From NCBI RefSeq assembly GCF_019510245.1, contig NZ_JAEKKT010000125.1, positions 1-64,000 on the forward strand: a stretch of 64,000 bases of DNA, given 5' to 3'. The DNA comes from Streptomyces sp. GTDB taxonomy: Bacteria; Actinomycetota; Actinomycetes; Streptomycetales; Streptomycetaceae. A model generated the notes under the pieces. That model had not been told where the DNA came from. It saw only the letters and a program-made list of their open reading frames with translations, and did no database searches. Made by a program: the position numbers and the translations under genes. Shown in pieces: positions 10,301 to 17,697 of this stretch (position 1 is the first letter of the stretch; each line of letters begins with the position of its first letter).

Positions 10301-11172
10301 CGTGTGTCCCGGCCGACCTTCACGTTCACGTCGAAGACCTTGTTGTACGAGTACGCCCGGCCGGTCGCCGTGTGCCGTCCGGCATAGCGCAGCGCGTGCG
10401 TTCCGGTGAACCCGGCCCGCGCCTTCGCCGTCGGCGAGCCGGTCGGGCCCTTGTCGACCAGCGAGAGCATGTCCTGGGGCACCGGCCCGCCGCTGCCGCC
10501 CGTGGAGAACTGGAGGTCGGCGATCTGGAGGATGTCGGGGGCGCCGTTGTTCTTCGTGACGTCGAGCCGGAAGTGCTGGTACTCGGCCGGTGCGGAGAGG
10601 TCGTACGACTTGGTCTGGAACCGCTCCGTGAAGGCCTCGCCGCTGCGGGTGTCGACGGTCTTCCAGTCCTTGCCGTCCGTCGAGCCCTGGAGGGTCCAGT
10701 CCGCGGGGTCGCGTTCGGCGTAGTCGTTCGCCGAGGTGAGGGCGTAGGTCACCAGCTTGATGGGCTTGTCGAAGTCGAACTCGACCCAGCCGGTGGGCTC
10801 GAAGGTGAGCCACTTGGTGCCGGACTCCCCGTCGACGAGGTTCTCCTTGACCTCGCCCGCGCCGGTGTTCTCGCCGCTCGCCCGCACGTCGGTCACGTGG
10901 TCGGTGACATTGCCGGGGATGCCGGTGCTGTAGCCGCCGTCCACCCCGGAGGCGCGCGGGGCGCCGCTCGGGCCGGTGTCCACGGTGTCGGTCCAGTCCG
11001 GTGACGGATCGCCGGACTCGAACGAGGACGAGAACTGCGTCGCGGCGGCCGGTGCCTTCGCCGGCAGCGCCACCGCGGCTCCCTGGGAGCCCAGGGTCAT
11101 GACTACGGCGGCCGCGATCACGACCGCCGTACCCGATCCGTGCCCTGTTCTTCGCTGCGTTCTCCGCTGCAT
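7357..11172 (-). CDS. Secreted multidomain GH92 alpha-mannosidase
   Basis: This second family-92 enzyme is 1271 residues long. The ATG at 11172 has GGGAGGG nine bases before it and begins an Arg-rich signal peptide (TAVVIAAAVVMTLGSQGAAVA). Order: a discoidin-type (F5/8C) carbohydrate-binding domain (WVEFDFDKPIKLVTYALTS), a second beta domain, the GH92 core from about residue 405 (SFSRGNNFPATALPHGFNFW; GFWDTYRTTWPAY), and a C-terminal discoidin-like domain (WTLQASTDGRTWQTVDHRS). The family loop reads GDEDNGEQSAWYLFSALG where the other enzyme has GNDDLGAMSSWYVF, so the two probably differ in linkage specificity. A LacI-type operator lies 27 bases upstream. Confidence 0.92.
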   Translation of the reverse strand: MQRRTQRRTGHGSGTAVVIAAAVVMTLGSQGAAVALPAKAPAAATQFSSSFESGDPSPDWTDTVDTGPSGAPRASGVDGGYSTGIPGNVTDHVTDVRASGENTGAGEVKENLVDGESGTKWLTFEPTGWVEFDFDKPIKLVTYALTSANDYAERDPADWTLQGSTDGKDWKTVDTRSGEAFTERFQTKSYDLSAPAEYQHFRLDVTKNNGAPDILQIADLQFSTGGSGGPVPQDMLSLVDKGPTGSPTAKARAGFTGTHALRYAGRHTATGRAYSYNKVFDVNVKVGRDTRLAYRIFPSMADGDLDYDATNVAVDLAFTDGTYLSGLGAVDQHGFALSPRGQGASKALYVNQWNDISSVIGSVAAGKTVDRILVGYDSPAGPAKFRGWIDDVSLKPVAPEKPKAHLSDYALTTRGTNSSGSFSRGNNFPATALPHGFNFWTPVTNASSESWLYEYAHANNDDNLPTIQAFSASHEPSPWMGDRQTFQVMPSVAPGTPDTGREARELAFRHENETARPYYYGVRFENGLKAEITPTDHAAALRFTYPGDDASVVFDNVTEQAGLTLDKEHGIVTGYSDVKSGLSTGATRLFVYGVFDKPVTGGDSGGVKGYLRFDAGSDHTVTLRLATSLISVDQAKDNLRQEIPDGTSFDTVKAQARKVWDRLLGKVEVEGATADQLTTLYSSMYRLYLYPNSGFEKVGSKYQYASPFSPMTSQDTPTHTGAKIVDGKVYVNNGFWDTYRTTWPAYSLLTPAQAGEMVDGFVQQYKDGGWTSRWSSPGYADLMTGTSSDVAFADAYVKGVRFDAKAAYEAALKNATVVPPSSGVGRKGMSTSPFLGYTSDDTREGLSWAMEGYVNDYGIAEMGKALYEKTGEKRYKEESDYFLNRAQDYVNLFDSKAGFFQGKDAQGDWRVDSASYDPRVWGYDYTETNGWGYAFTAPQDSRGLANLYGGRSGLADKLDEFFATPETASPDFVGSYGGVIHEMTEARDVRMGMYGHSNQVAHHVIYMYDAAGEPWKAQAYVREALSRLYLGSEIGQGYHGDEDNGEQSAWYLFSALGFYPLVMGSGDYTIGSPLFKKATVHLENGHDLVIKAPQNSAQNVYVQGVRVDGRTWTSTSLPHSLLSKGGVIDFTMGPKPSAWGTGKDAAPVSITKGDKVPVPRADVLKADGSLFDNTSATEEAVTSVDLPVTRPVKGIQYTLTSPSDHTKAPAGWTLQASTDGRTWQTVDHRSAESFGWDLQTRAFTVQKPGTYAHYRLVLDGESTLAEVELLA

Positions 11173-11198
11173 CAACGGGTACCCTCCCTGCCACATGA

Positions 11199-11210
11199 GA
11201 CAACGTTGTC
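11199..11210 (-). promoter_or_regulatory. LacI-type operator upstream of the second GH92 gene
   Basis: GACAACGTTGTC is identical to the operator at 3783-3794. It lies 27 bases before the GH92 start codon and so would overlap the promoter or the 5' leader. It could also act on the ngcE side, but it is 324 bases from that start. No LacI-family gene lies in the window. Confidence 0.7.
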
Positions 11211-11384
11211 AGCTGCGTGGCGCAGGAACCAGTAGGTAGTCAAGTGGCCCGTGATGTCAAGGGTGTTGGGTGCGGCATTCAGGGGTGTATGTCGGCTCTT
11301 TTTCTGGCAAGGCGTACAGAGATCGCTCATATTTCCGACAGGTCTCAACTAGGAAAAGACCCATGGCCAACCTTGCATTCGATC

Positions 11385-11459
11385 TTGCCCCGCTGGCGGG
11401 AAGTGGACTATACCTGTCGGCGTTTCCCGCACGACTTCCCGCACGACTTCCTGCACGAC
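11385..11459 (+). promoter_or_regulatory. ngcE promoter with DasR-like site and 12-bp tandem repeats
   Basis: TTGCCC (11385-11390) and TATACC (11409-11414) are 18 bases apart and form a good promoter. AGTGGACTATACCTGT (11402-11417) overlaps the -10 box and matches the DasR responsive element (A[G/C]TGGTCTAGACCA[G/C]T) at 13 of 16 positions. Three tandem 12-mers (TTCCCGCACGAC twice, then TTCCTGCACGAC) fill 11424-11459, just past the expected transcription start. Farther up, GGTCT (11341) and AGACC (11357) form a spaced inverted repeat. Confidence 0.6.
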
Positions 11460-11534
11460 CCAGCACTACCCGACCGCGGTGCCGGGGAGGATCCGGTTCA
11501 CCGCCTGAGTCCTGGAGAAGGCGAGGACTTGAGC

Positions 11535-12986
11535 ATGGGATCCACCTCCGCAGCGAACCCCGGTTCCGAGGGTGTCGGCCGCCGTGATCTGATCAGGCGC
11601 TCGGCCGCACTCGGCCTGATTTCCGTCCCTGCCGTCGGATTCCTCTCCGCCTGCGCCAGCAGTGGCGGCGGCGGCCAGTCCAAGGACAAGGCCGGCAAGA
11701 AGACGGCCAAGAACCCGCTCGGTGTCAACGACACCGCGCAGATGGAATTCGTCCTCTTCGACGGCGGTTTCGGCAAGGAGTACGCCGAGGACGCCGTGAA
11801 GATCTACGAGAAGGACTTCCCGAAGGCCAAGGTCAAGTTCTCCGCCACCCAGAAGATCCAGTCCACCCTCCAGCCGCGCTTCAACCAGGGCACCCCGCCG
11901 GACCTCATCGACAACTCCGGCGCCGAGCAGATGGACATGGGCGTACTCGTCGGCAAGAACCAGCTGGCCGACCTCACCCCGCTCCTCGACGCCCCGTCGT
12001 ACGACGACCCGAACAAGAAGGTCCGCGACACGCTGCGCCCCGGCATCGTCGAGATGGGCCAGTTCGACGGCGACCCGGTCTGGATCATGTACTACGCCTA
12101 CACGGTCTACGGCGTCTGGTACTCGCAGAAGGCCCTGGACTCGCTCGACGCGGAGTACCCGCAGACCTGGGACCAGATGATCGCCGTCTGCGAGAAGGCC
12201 AAGAAGAAGGGCATGGCCGGCTGGACCTACGCCGGCAAGTACCCCTACTACATCCCCTTCTCGCTCTACCCGATGATCGGCAAGGTCGGCGGCGTCGAAG
12301 TCCTGAACGCGATCGACAACCTGGAGCCGAACGCCTGGAAGCACCCGGCCGTCAAGGCGTGCTTCGAGGCCTACTACGAGCTCTACAAGAAGGGTTACAT
12401 CCTCAAGGGCACTCCCGGACTCGACCACATCCAGTCGCAGACCGCCTGGGCGCAGAGCAAGGCCCTGTTCATCCCGAACGGCTCCTGGGTGGAGAACGAG
12501 TCGGCGAACGTCATCCCCTCCGACTTCAACCTCGCCGTCTCCGCGCCCACCGGCATCGACAAGAACGACAAGATGCCGTTCGGCACCATCTGGGCCTCCG
12601 GCGGCGAGCCCTTCATCGTCCCGGCCAAGGCCGCCAACGCCCAGGGTGGCATGGAACAGCTGCGCATCATGCTCAGCGAGGCGTCCTCGAAGAACTTCAC
12701 GACGAAGGTGAAGTCGCTGACCGCGTACAACGGCGGCACCGACGGCATCTCCCTCACCCCGGGCCTCACCTCCGGCGTGGCGGCGCTGAAGCTGGCCGGG
12801 TCCAACGTGGTCAACCCGCGGCTCCAGGACTGGTACGTGCAGCTCCAGAAGGAGAAGATCGGGGTCGCCGGCCTCGGCGAGATGATGGCCGGCCGGCTCA
12901 CCCCGGCGGAGGCCGTCAAGAAGATCCAGGGCTTCGCCGACGAGGCCGCCAAGGACACCTCGATCAAGCACTACAAGCACCAGTAA
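11535..12986 (+). CDS. ngcE: N-acetylglucosamine/chitobiose-binding lipoprotein
   Basis: This 483-residue extracellular solute-binding lipoprotein is of the NgcE type, which delivers GlcNAc and N,N'-diacetylchitobiose to the NgcFG permease. The ATG at 11535 follows GAGG. The leader has arginine pairs (RRDLIRRSAALG) before the lipobox LSAC, so Tat export is possible. The mature part closely matches my memory of NgcE (QMEFVLFDGGFGKEYAEDAV, LIDNSGAEQMDMG, MYYAYTVYGVWYSQK). No ATPase gene is in the operon, as is usual for Streptomyces sugar importers that share MsiK. The promoter carries a DasR-like site, which would link expression to intracellular glucosamine-6-phosphate. Confidence 0.9.
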   Translation: MGSTSAANPGSEGVGRRDLIRRSAALGLISVPAVGFLSACASSGGGGQSKDKAGKKTAKNPLGVNDTAQMEFVLFDGGFGKEYAEDAVKIYEKDFPKAKVKFSATQKIQSTLQPRFNQGTPPDLIDNSGAEQMDMGVLVGKNQLADLTPLLDAPSYDDPNKKVRDTLRPGIVEMGQFDGDPVWIMYYAYTVYGVWYSQKALDSLDAEYPQTWDQMIAVCEKAKKKGMAGWTYAGKYPYYIPFSLYPMIGKVGGVEVLNAIDNLEPNAWKHPAVKACFEAYYELYKKGYILKGTPGLDHIQSQTAWAQSKALFIPNGSWVENESANVIPSDFNLAVSAPTGIDKNDKMPFGTIWASGGEPFIVPAKAANAQGGMEQLRIMLSEASSKNFTTKVKSLTAYNGGTDGISLTPGLTSGVAALKLAGSNVVNPRLQDWYVQLQKEKIGVAGLGEMMAGRLTPAEAVKKIQGFADEAAKDTSIKHYKHQ

Positions 12987-13015
12987 CCAGAAACCGTCTC
13001 GGCACCGGAGTGGCG

Positions 13016-13942
13016 ATGCAGCACGGCAAGTACCGGTTCATCGTGGGGTTTCTCGCGTTGCCCCTCGGACTGTACGCGCTCTTCGTGGTGTGGCCGTTCA
13101 TCCAGTCCATCTACTACTCGTTCACGGACTGGACCGGCCTGAGCCCCGAATTCAAGATGGTCGGCCTGGACAATTACCGGAGGATGCTGCACGACGACGT
13201 CTTCTGGAAGTCCTTGCAGCACAGCTTGATGTTCGCGGTCGTGCTGCCGCTGGTGACGATCAGCCTGGCGCTGTTCTTCGCCTTCATGATCAACGTGGGC
13301 GGCCGGAGAAGGAGGGGCGGACCGGTCATCTCCGGGGTCCGGGGCTCCTCCTTCTACAAGATCGTCTACTTCTTTCCGCAGGTGCTGTCCATCGCGATCG
13401 TCTCGCTGCTGTTCGCCTTCGCCTACAACCCCGACAGCGGTGCCATCAATTCACTGCTCCGCGGGATTGGTCTGGACAATATCCAGCCGCTCTGGCTGGG
13501 GGACCCGAGCCTCGCCCTGTGGTGCGTGATGGCCGTCCTGGTCTGGTCCACGGTCGGATTCTTCGTGGTCCTCTTCTCGGCGGGCATGGCGTCCATCCCC
13601 ATGGACCTCTACGAGGCCGCCCTGCTCGACGGCGCCGGCCGCGCCACCACCTTCTTCCGCATCACCCTGCCGCTGCTGTGGGACACCGTGCAGTCCGGCT
13701 GGGTCTACATGGGCATCCTCGCGCTCGGCGCCGAGTCGTTCGCAGTCGTACAGATCATGACGACCGGACCGGGCGGCCCCGACTACTCGACGACCGTGCT
13801 GGTCCTGTACGTGTACCAGAAGGCGTTCCGGGACGGTCAGGCCGCCTACGCCACCACCATCGGCGTCGCCCTGCTGGTCGTCACGCTCGCCTTCGCGGCG
13901 GTCGTGATGCGGCTGGGCCGTCGCGAGCGGCTGGAGTACTGA
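13016..13942 (+). CDS. ngcF: GlcNAc/chitobiose ABC transporter permease 1
   Basis: This 308-residue MalF-type inner-membrane permease is one half of the channel fed by NgcE. It has about six membrane helices, beginning FIVGFLALPLGLYALFVVWP. The cytoplasmic EAA loop, which contacts the ATPase, reads YEAALLDGAGRATTFFRITL. The ATG at 13016 has GGAG five bases before it; an in-frame GTG six bases earlier is less well placed. It follows ngcE by 29 bases and ends four bases before ngcG, so the three form one transcript. Confidence 0.9.
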   Translation: MQHGKYRFIVGFLALPLGLYALFVVWPFIQSIYYSFTDWTGLSPEFKMVGLDNYRRMLHDDVFWKSLQHSLMFAVVLPLVTISLALFFAFMINVGGRRRRGGPVISGVRGSSFYKIVYFFPQVLSIAIVSLLFAFAYNPDSGAINSLLRGIGLDNIQPLWLGDPSLALWCVMAVLVWSTVGFFVVLFSAGMASIPMDLYEAALLDGAGRATTFFRITLPLLWDTVQSGWVYMGILALGAESFAVVQIMTTGPGGPDYSTTVLVLYVYQKAFRDGQAAYATTIGVALLVVTLAFAAVVMRLGRRERLEY

Positions 13943-13946
13943 AGCG

Positions 13947-14846
13947 ATGACGACGACCGAGACCGACGTCACTGTCACCGAGACCGAGCCCCCCGCGCCC
14001 GGGCAGCCCCGGCGGAAGCGCGAGGGCGGGGTCCTCAACGTCTTCTCCCACGGCATCCTGGTCATCTGGGCGGTGATGGTGGTCACGCCGCTGCTGTGGG
14101 CGGTGATGACGTCCTTCAAGGACGACCGGTCCATCTTCACCTCGCCGTGGGCGCTCCCGGACCGGCTGCACTTCGAGAACTGGGCGCGGGCCTGGACCGA
14201 CGCCAACATGAGCGACTACTTCCTGAACACCGTCCTGGTGGTCGGCGGCTCGCTCATCGGCACCCTGGTCCTCGGCTCGATGGCCGCCTACGTCCTGGCC
14301 CGCTTCGACTTCCCGGGCAACCGCTTCATCTACTACCTCTTCATCGGCGGCATGAGCTTCCCGATCATGCTCGCGCTGGTCCCGCTGTTCTACGTCGTCA
14401 ACAACCTGGGCCTGCTGAACACGATCCACGGCCTGATCCTGGTCTACATCGCGTACTCGCTGCCGTTCACGGTCTTCTTCCTCACGGCGTTCTTCCGCAC
14501 GCTGCCCACCTCCGTGGCCGAGGCGGCCTTCGTCGACGGCGCCTCGCACACCCGCACCTTCTTCCAGATCATGCTGCCGATGGCGAAGCCCGGCCTGATC
14601 AGCGTCGGGATCTTCAACTTCCTCGGCCAGTGGAACCAGTACATGCTCCCGACGGTCCTCAACACGGACCCCGACAAGCACGTCCTCACCCAGGGCCTGG
14701 TCCAGCTGGCGGTCAGCCAGGGCTACAAGGGCGACTGGTCGGGCCTCTTCGCCGGCCTGGTGATGGCGATGCTCCCTGTCCTGGCGGCGTACATCGTCTT
14801 CCAGCGCCAGGTGGTGGCGGGCCTGACGGCGGGCGCTCTGAAGTAA
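13947..14846 (+). CDS. ngcG: GlcNAc/chitobiose ABC transporter permease 2
   Basis: This 299-residue MalG-type permease pairs with NgcF. After a polar N-terminal tail (TETDVTVTETEPPAP) there are six predicted membrane helices. The EAA loop is AEAAFVDGASHTRTFFQIML. It is the last gene of the operon, and stem-loops follow within 25 bases. The ATPase must be supplied elsewhere, probably by the multi-substrate ATPase MsiK known in Streptomyces. Confidence 0.9.
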   Translation: MTTTETDVTVTETEPPAPGQPRRKREGGVLNVFSHGILVIWAVMVVTPLLWAVMTSFKDDRSIFTSPWALPDRLHFENWARAWTDANMSDYFLNTVLVVGGSLIGTLVLGSMAAYVLARFDFPGNRFIYYLFIGGMSFPIMLALVPLFYVVNNLGLLNTIHGLILVYIAYSLPFTVFFLTAFFRTLPTSVAEAAFVDGASHTRTFFQIMLPMAKPGLISVGIFNFLGQWNQYMLPTVLNTDPDKHVLTQGLVQLAVSQGYKGDWSGLFAGLVMAMLPVLAAYIVFQRQVVAGLTAGALK

Positions 14847-14897
14847 TCCGAACGTTCGCAACCCGAAAGAGGGCGCCCTTGTATCGGGCGCTCACGA

Positions 14898-14963
14898 CCG
14901 CGCCCCAAAGGGGCGCGGGGCTGTGTTCACCATGCGGCTCCGCCGCGTGGGCGCGACCAGCCA
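14898..14963. repeat. Intergenic repeat (type B end) and terminator after ngcG
   Basis: CCGCGCCCC (14898-14906) pairs with GGGGCGCGG (14911-14919), and GGGCGC hairpins precede it at 14870-14892. A 30-base stretch at 14933-14962, ending GCGCGACCAGCC, is identical to 52339-52368. It belongs to the dispersed intergenic repeat family of this window and probably ends the ngcEFG transcript. The remaining leader up to 15206 holds a DasR-like site and an inverted repeat. Confidence 0.75.
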
Positions 14964-15009
14964 CAACGGTGCCGCACTCGCACTCCGCGCGCCCTTCGAC
15001 CTGCCGACC

Positions 15010-15025
15010 AGTGGCCTAGACATGT
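15010..15025. promoter_or_regulatory. DasR-like site upstream of the ROK regulator gene
   Basis: AGTGGCCTAGACATGT fits the DasR consensus A[G/C]TGGTCTAGACCA[G/C]T at 13 of 16 positions, with the central CTAGAC intact. It lies about 180 bases before the ROK gene and 165 after ngcG. Confidence 0.45.
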
Positions 15026-15127
15026 CCATCGCATGTCCCGCGGGCAACCTCCGAACCGCCAACGATTTCTGTCAAGGACTTGACGGCGGTAACCCGTTCA
15101 GCAGAGCTTGGAGTTCATAACTTGTAA

Positions 15128-15160
15128 GTGACCCGGTCTCAGTGAGGTGATCTGGGTCAC
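15128..15160 (+). promoter_or_regulatory. Spaced inverted repeat before the ROK gene
   Basis: GTGACCC (15128-15134) and GGGTCAC (15154-15160) are perfect inverted arms 19 bases apart. They lie 47 bases before the ROK start codon. The position suits autoregulation, but no published site is being matched. Confidence 0.4.
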
Positions 15161-15206
15161 GTTGGCGGCGCCGTGGCCGCCTCCGATGGCGGGAGTGAAT
15201 GGGTCG

Positions 15207-16406
15207 ATGGAGACTCCGGGGTCGCAGTCGTCGCTGCACCGAGCCAATCTGGAACGTGTCGTACGGGCCGTACGTCTGGCCGGATCGCTCACGCAGGCGG
15301 AGATCGCGCGTACGACCGGCCTGTCCGCCGCAACGGTCTCCAACATCGTGCGCGAGCTCAAGGACGGCGGAACCGTCGAGGTCACGCCCACGTCGGCCGG
15401 CGGCCGCAGGGCCCGCAGCGTGAGTCTGAGCGGTGACGCCGGCATTGTCATCGGCGTCGACTTCGGCCACACCCACCTGCGCGTCGCGATCGGGAACCTG
15501 GCCCACCAGGTGCTGGCCGAGGAGTCCGAGCCCCTCGACGTGGACGCGTCGTCCAGCCAGGGCTTCGACCGGGCGGAAGAGCTGGTCAACCGCCTGATCG
15601 CGGCGACCGGCGTGGACCGTTCGAAGATCGCCGGGGTGGGTGTCGGCGTCCCCGGCCCGATCGACGTCGAGTCCGGCACCCTCGGCTCCAGTGCCATCCT
15701 GCCCGGCTGGATCGGCGCGAGACCCGCCGAGGAGCTCCGGCTCCGCCTCGGCGTCCCCGTGCACGTCGACAACGACGCCAACCTGGGCGCCCTCGGCGAG
15801 CTGGTCTGGGGCAGCGGCAAGGGCGTCCGCGATCTCGCGTACATCAAGGTCGCGAGCGGTGTCGGTGCCGGCCTGGTGATCAACGGGAAGATCTACCGGG
15901 GCCCCGGCGGCACGGCCGGCGAAATAGGACATATTACACTCGACGAGTCCGGCCCGGTCTGCCGCTGCGGCAACCGCGGCTGCCTGGAGACCTTCGCGGC
16001 GGCCCGCTACGTGCTGCCACTGCTCCAGCCCGGTCATGGCCCCGACCTGACCATGGAGGGCGTCGTACGGCTGGCCCGGGACGGCGACCCGGGCTGCCGT
16101 CGTGTGATCGGCGACGTCGGCCGTCACATCGGCAGCGGAGTGGCCAATCTCTGCAACCTGCTGAACCCGAGCCGGGTGGTCCTCGGCGGCGACCTCGCCG
16201 AGGCCGGAGAGCTGGTCCTGGGGCCCATCAGGGAGTCCGTGGGGCGCTACGCGATCCCCAGTGCCGCACGCCAGCTCTCGGTGCTTCCGGGCGCCCTCGG
16301 CGGCCGCGCGGAGGTGCTCGGAGCGCTCGCTCTCGCGCTCAGCGAGATGGGCGATTCGACCCTTCTGGACGGCTCTGTGCCTGCCGTGGCACCTGTCTTC
16401 ACTTAG
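15207..16406 (+). CDS. rok7B7: ROK-family transcriptional regulator (Rok7B7-like)
   Basis: This 399-residue protein fuses an N-terminal winged helix-turn-helix (LTQAEIARTTGLSAATVSNI) to a ROK sugar-kinase-like domain. The ROK part has a nucleotide motif (GVDFGHTHLRVAI), the NDAN sugar-binding region (VHVDNDANLGALGE) and the zinc motif CRCGNRGCLETFA. Its place between ngcEFG and xylFGH is that of S. coelicolor Rok7B7, reported to control xylose uptake, carbon repression and antibiotic production. I chose the ATG at 15207, with GGGAG 11 bases before it; an ATG at 15186 would add seven residues. A spaced inverted repeat and a DasR-like site upstream suggest layered control. Confidence 0.85.
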   Translation: METPGSQSSLHRANLERVVRAVRLAGSLTQAEIARTTGLSAATVSNIVRELKDGGTVEVTPTSAGGRRARSVSLSGDAGIVIGVDFGHTHLRVAIGNLAHQVLAEESEPLDVDASSSQGFDRAEELVNRLIAATGVDRSKIAGVGVGVPGPIDVESGTLGSSAILPGWIGARPAEELRLRLGVPVHVDNDANLGALGELVWGSGKGVRDLAYIKVASGVGAGLVINGKIYRGPGGTAGEIGHITLDESGPVCRCGNRGCLETFAAARYVLPLLQPGHGPDLTMEGVVRLARDGDPGCRRVIGDVGRHIGSGVANLCNLLNPSRVVLGGDLAEAGELVLGPIRESVGRYAIPSAARQLSVLPGALGGRAEVLGALALALSEMGDSTLLDGSVPAVAPVFT

Positions 16407-16435
16407 AGAACGCATGGCGCCGTTGCCATCTCGTT

Positions 16436-16454
16436 AAGTATTTACTTCTTGACG
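16436..16454 (+). promoter_or_regulatory. xylF promoter with AT-rich palindrome
   Basis: AAGTATTTACTT (16436-16447) is a perfect palindrome (AAGTA, two bases, TACTT) in an unusually AT-rich patch, directly followed by TTGACG (16449-16454), a good -35 box. It is a candidate operator for the ROK regulator encoded just upstream. Confidence 0.5.
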
Positions 16455-16528
16455 TCGAACTTGCGGCCGAGTTGACTTCGAGCCACCTCGGCCGCAGCGT
16501 TGCGGCCCTGTCAGGGAGGCACCCCCAA

Positions 16529-17632
16529 ATGAACGCAACGATGCGTAGAGTCGTGATCGGCACCGCCGCGGTTTCCATGGCGCTGTCCGTCGCCGCCTGT
16601 GGCAAGGCCGGCGACGACAAGAAGAGCGACTCGAGCAGCAGCAGCTCCTCCGGTGGCAAGACCATCGGCCTGCTGCTCCCCGACAGCGTGACCGCGCGCT
16701 ACGAGAAGTTCGACCACCCGTACTTCGAGGCCCAGGTCAAGAAGCTGTGTGCCGACTGCACGGTCGACTACGCGAACGCCGCCGGTGACGCCGCCAAGCA
16801 GGCCCAGCAGGTCAGCACCATGGTGACCAAGGGTGTCAAGGTCATCGTGATCTCGGCCCAGGACTCCGCTGCCATCAAGTCCTCCATCGACGCCGCCGTG
16901 GCCAAGGGCGTCAAGGTCGTCGCGTACGACCGCCTCGCCCAGGGCAAGGTCTCGGCCTACGTCTCCTTCGACAACGTCAAGGTCGGCGAGCTCCAGGGCC
17001 AGGCCCTGCTCGACGCCCTCGGCTCCAAGGCGACCCCCAAGTCCAAGATCGTCATGATCAACGGTGACGACGCCGACCCGAACGCCGGCCAGTTCAAGCA
17101 GGGTGCGCACAAGGCCCTCGACGGCAAGGTCGACATCGCCTACGAGCAGTCCGGCCTGTGGAAGGACACCGTCGCCGCGCAGAAGGTGAAGGCGGCCATC
17201 ACGCAGCTCGGTGCCAAGAACATCGCGGGCGTCTACTCCGCCAACGACGGCATGGCCGGTGGCATCGCCAACAGCCTCAAGGGCGCCGGCATCAGCGGCA
17301 TCCCGCTGACCGGTCAGGACGCGGAGCTCGCGGGCATCCAGCGCATCGTCGCCGGCACCCAGTCCTCCACCGTCTACAAGGCGTTCAAGCCGGAGGCCGA
17401 CGCCGCCGCCACCATCGCCGTGGACCTGCTGCAGGGCAAGAGCATCGACTCGCTCGCCACCAGCACGCAGACCAGCGGCTCCGGTGACAAGGTGCCCTCG
17501 CAGCTGCTGACCCCGGTGTCGGTCACCAAGGCCAACATCAAGGACACGGTGATCAAGGACGGTCTGTACACCGTCTCCGACATCTGCACCGGCGAGTTCG
17601 CCAAGGCCTGCAAGGCCGCCGGCCTTCAGTAG
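16529..17632 (+). CDS. xylF: Xylose-type sugar-binding lipoprotein
   Basis: This 367-residue periplasmic-binding-protein-fold lipoprotein is the substrate receptor of a CUT2 (xylose/ribose class) importer. The ATG at 16529 has AGGGAGG nine bases before it. The leader ends in the lipobox VAAC, followed by a Ser/Asp/Lys linker. Family motifs are TIGLLLPDSVTARYEKFD, VIVISAQDSAAIKSSIDAAV and GVYSANDGMAGGIANSLKG. Synteny with xylFGH of S. coelicolor supports xylose as ligand, though other pentoses are possible. Stable stem-loops follow the stop, so more of this protein than of the membrane parts should be made. Confidence 0.87.
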   Translation: MNATMRRVVIGTAAVSMALSVAACGKAGDDKKSDSSSSSSSGGKTIGLLLPDSVTARYEKFDHPYFEAQVKKLCADCTVDYANAAGDAAKQAQQVSTMVTKGVKVIVISAQDSAAIKSSIDAAVAKGVKVVAYDRLAQGKVSAYVSFDNVKVGELQGQALLDALGSKATPKSKIVMINGDDADPNAGQFKQGAHKALDGKVDIAYEQSGLWKDTVAAQKVKAAITQLGAKNIAGVYSANDGMAGGIANSLKGAGISGIPLTGQDAELAGIQRIVAGTQSSTVYKAFKPEADAAATIAVDLLQGKSIDSLATSTQTSGSGDKVPSQLLTPVSVTKANIKDTVIKDGLYTVSDICTGEFAKACKAAGLQ

Positions 17633-17639
17633 TCCCGCC

Positions 17640-17697
17640 CCGGAGCCGCAAGGCTCCGGCCGCCAGCGCCCGGGTGGTCGCAGTACGACACCCGGGC
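17640..17697 (+). terminator. Two stem-loops between xylF and xylG
   Basis: CCGGAGCC (17640-17647) pairs with GGCTCCGG (17652-17659), and GCCCGGGTG (17668-17676) pairs with CACCCGGGC (17689-17697). They lie in a 334-base gap inside an operon, where partial termination or 3'-end protection of the xylF message would raise the binding protein over the permease. The rest of the gap (17700-17950) has no gene I can support. Confidence 0.7.

Noticed and set aside
7414..11004. Plus-strand open frame of about 1200 codons opposite the second GH92 gene
   Set aside because: The GH92 frame has clear family motifs and a ribosome site; the opposite frame is compositionally biased with no recognisable fold.
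11217..11534. Extending ngcE upstream through the in-frame open stretch
   Set aside because: The extension would cover the promoter, the DasR-like site and the 12-bp tandem repeats, and the ATG at 11535 has both a ribosome site and a normal lipoprotein leader.
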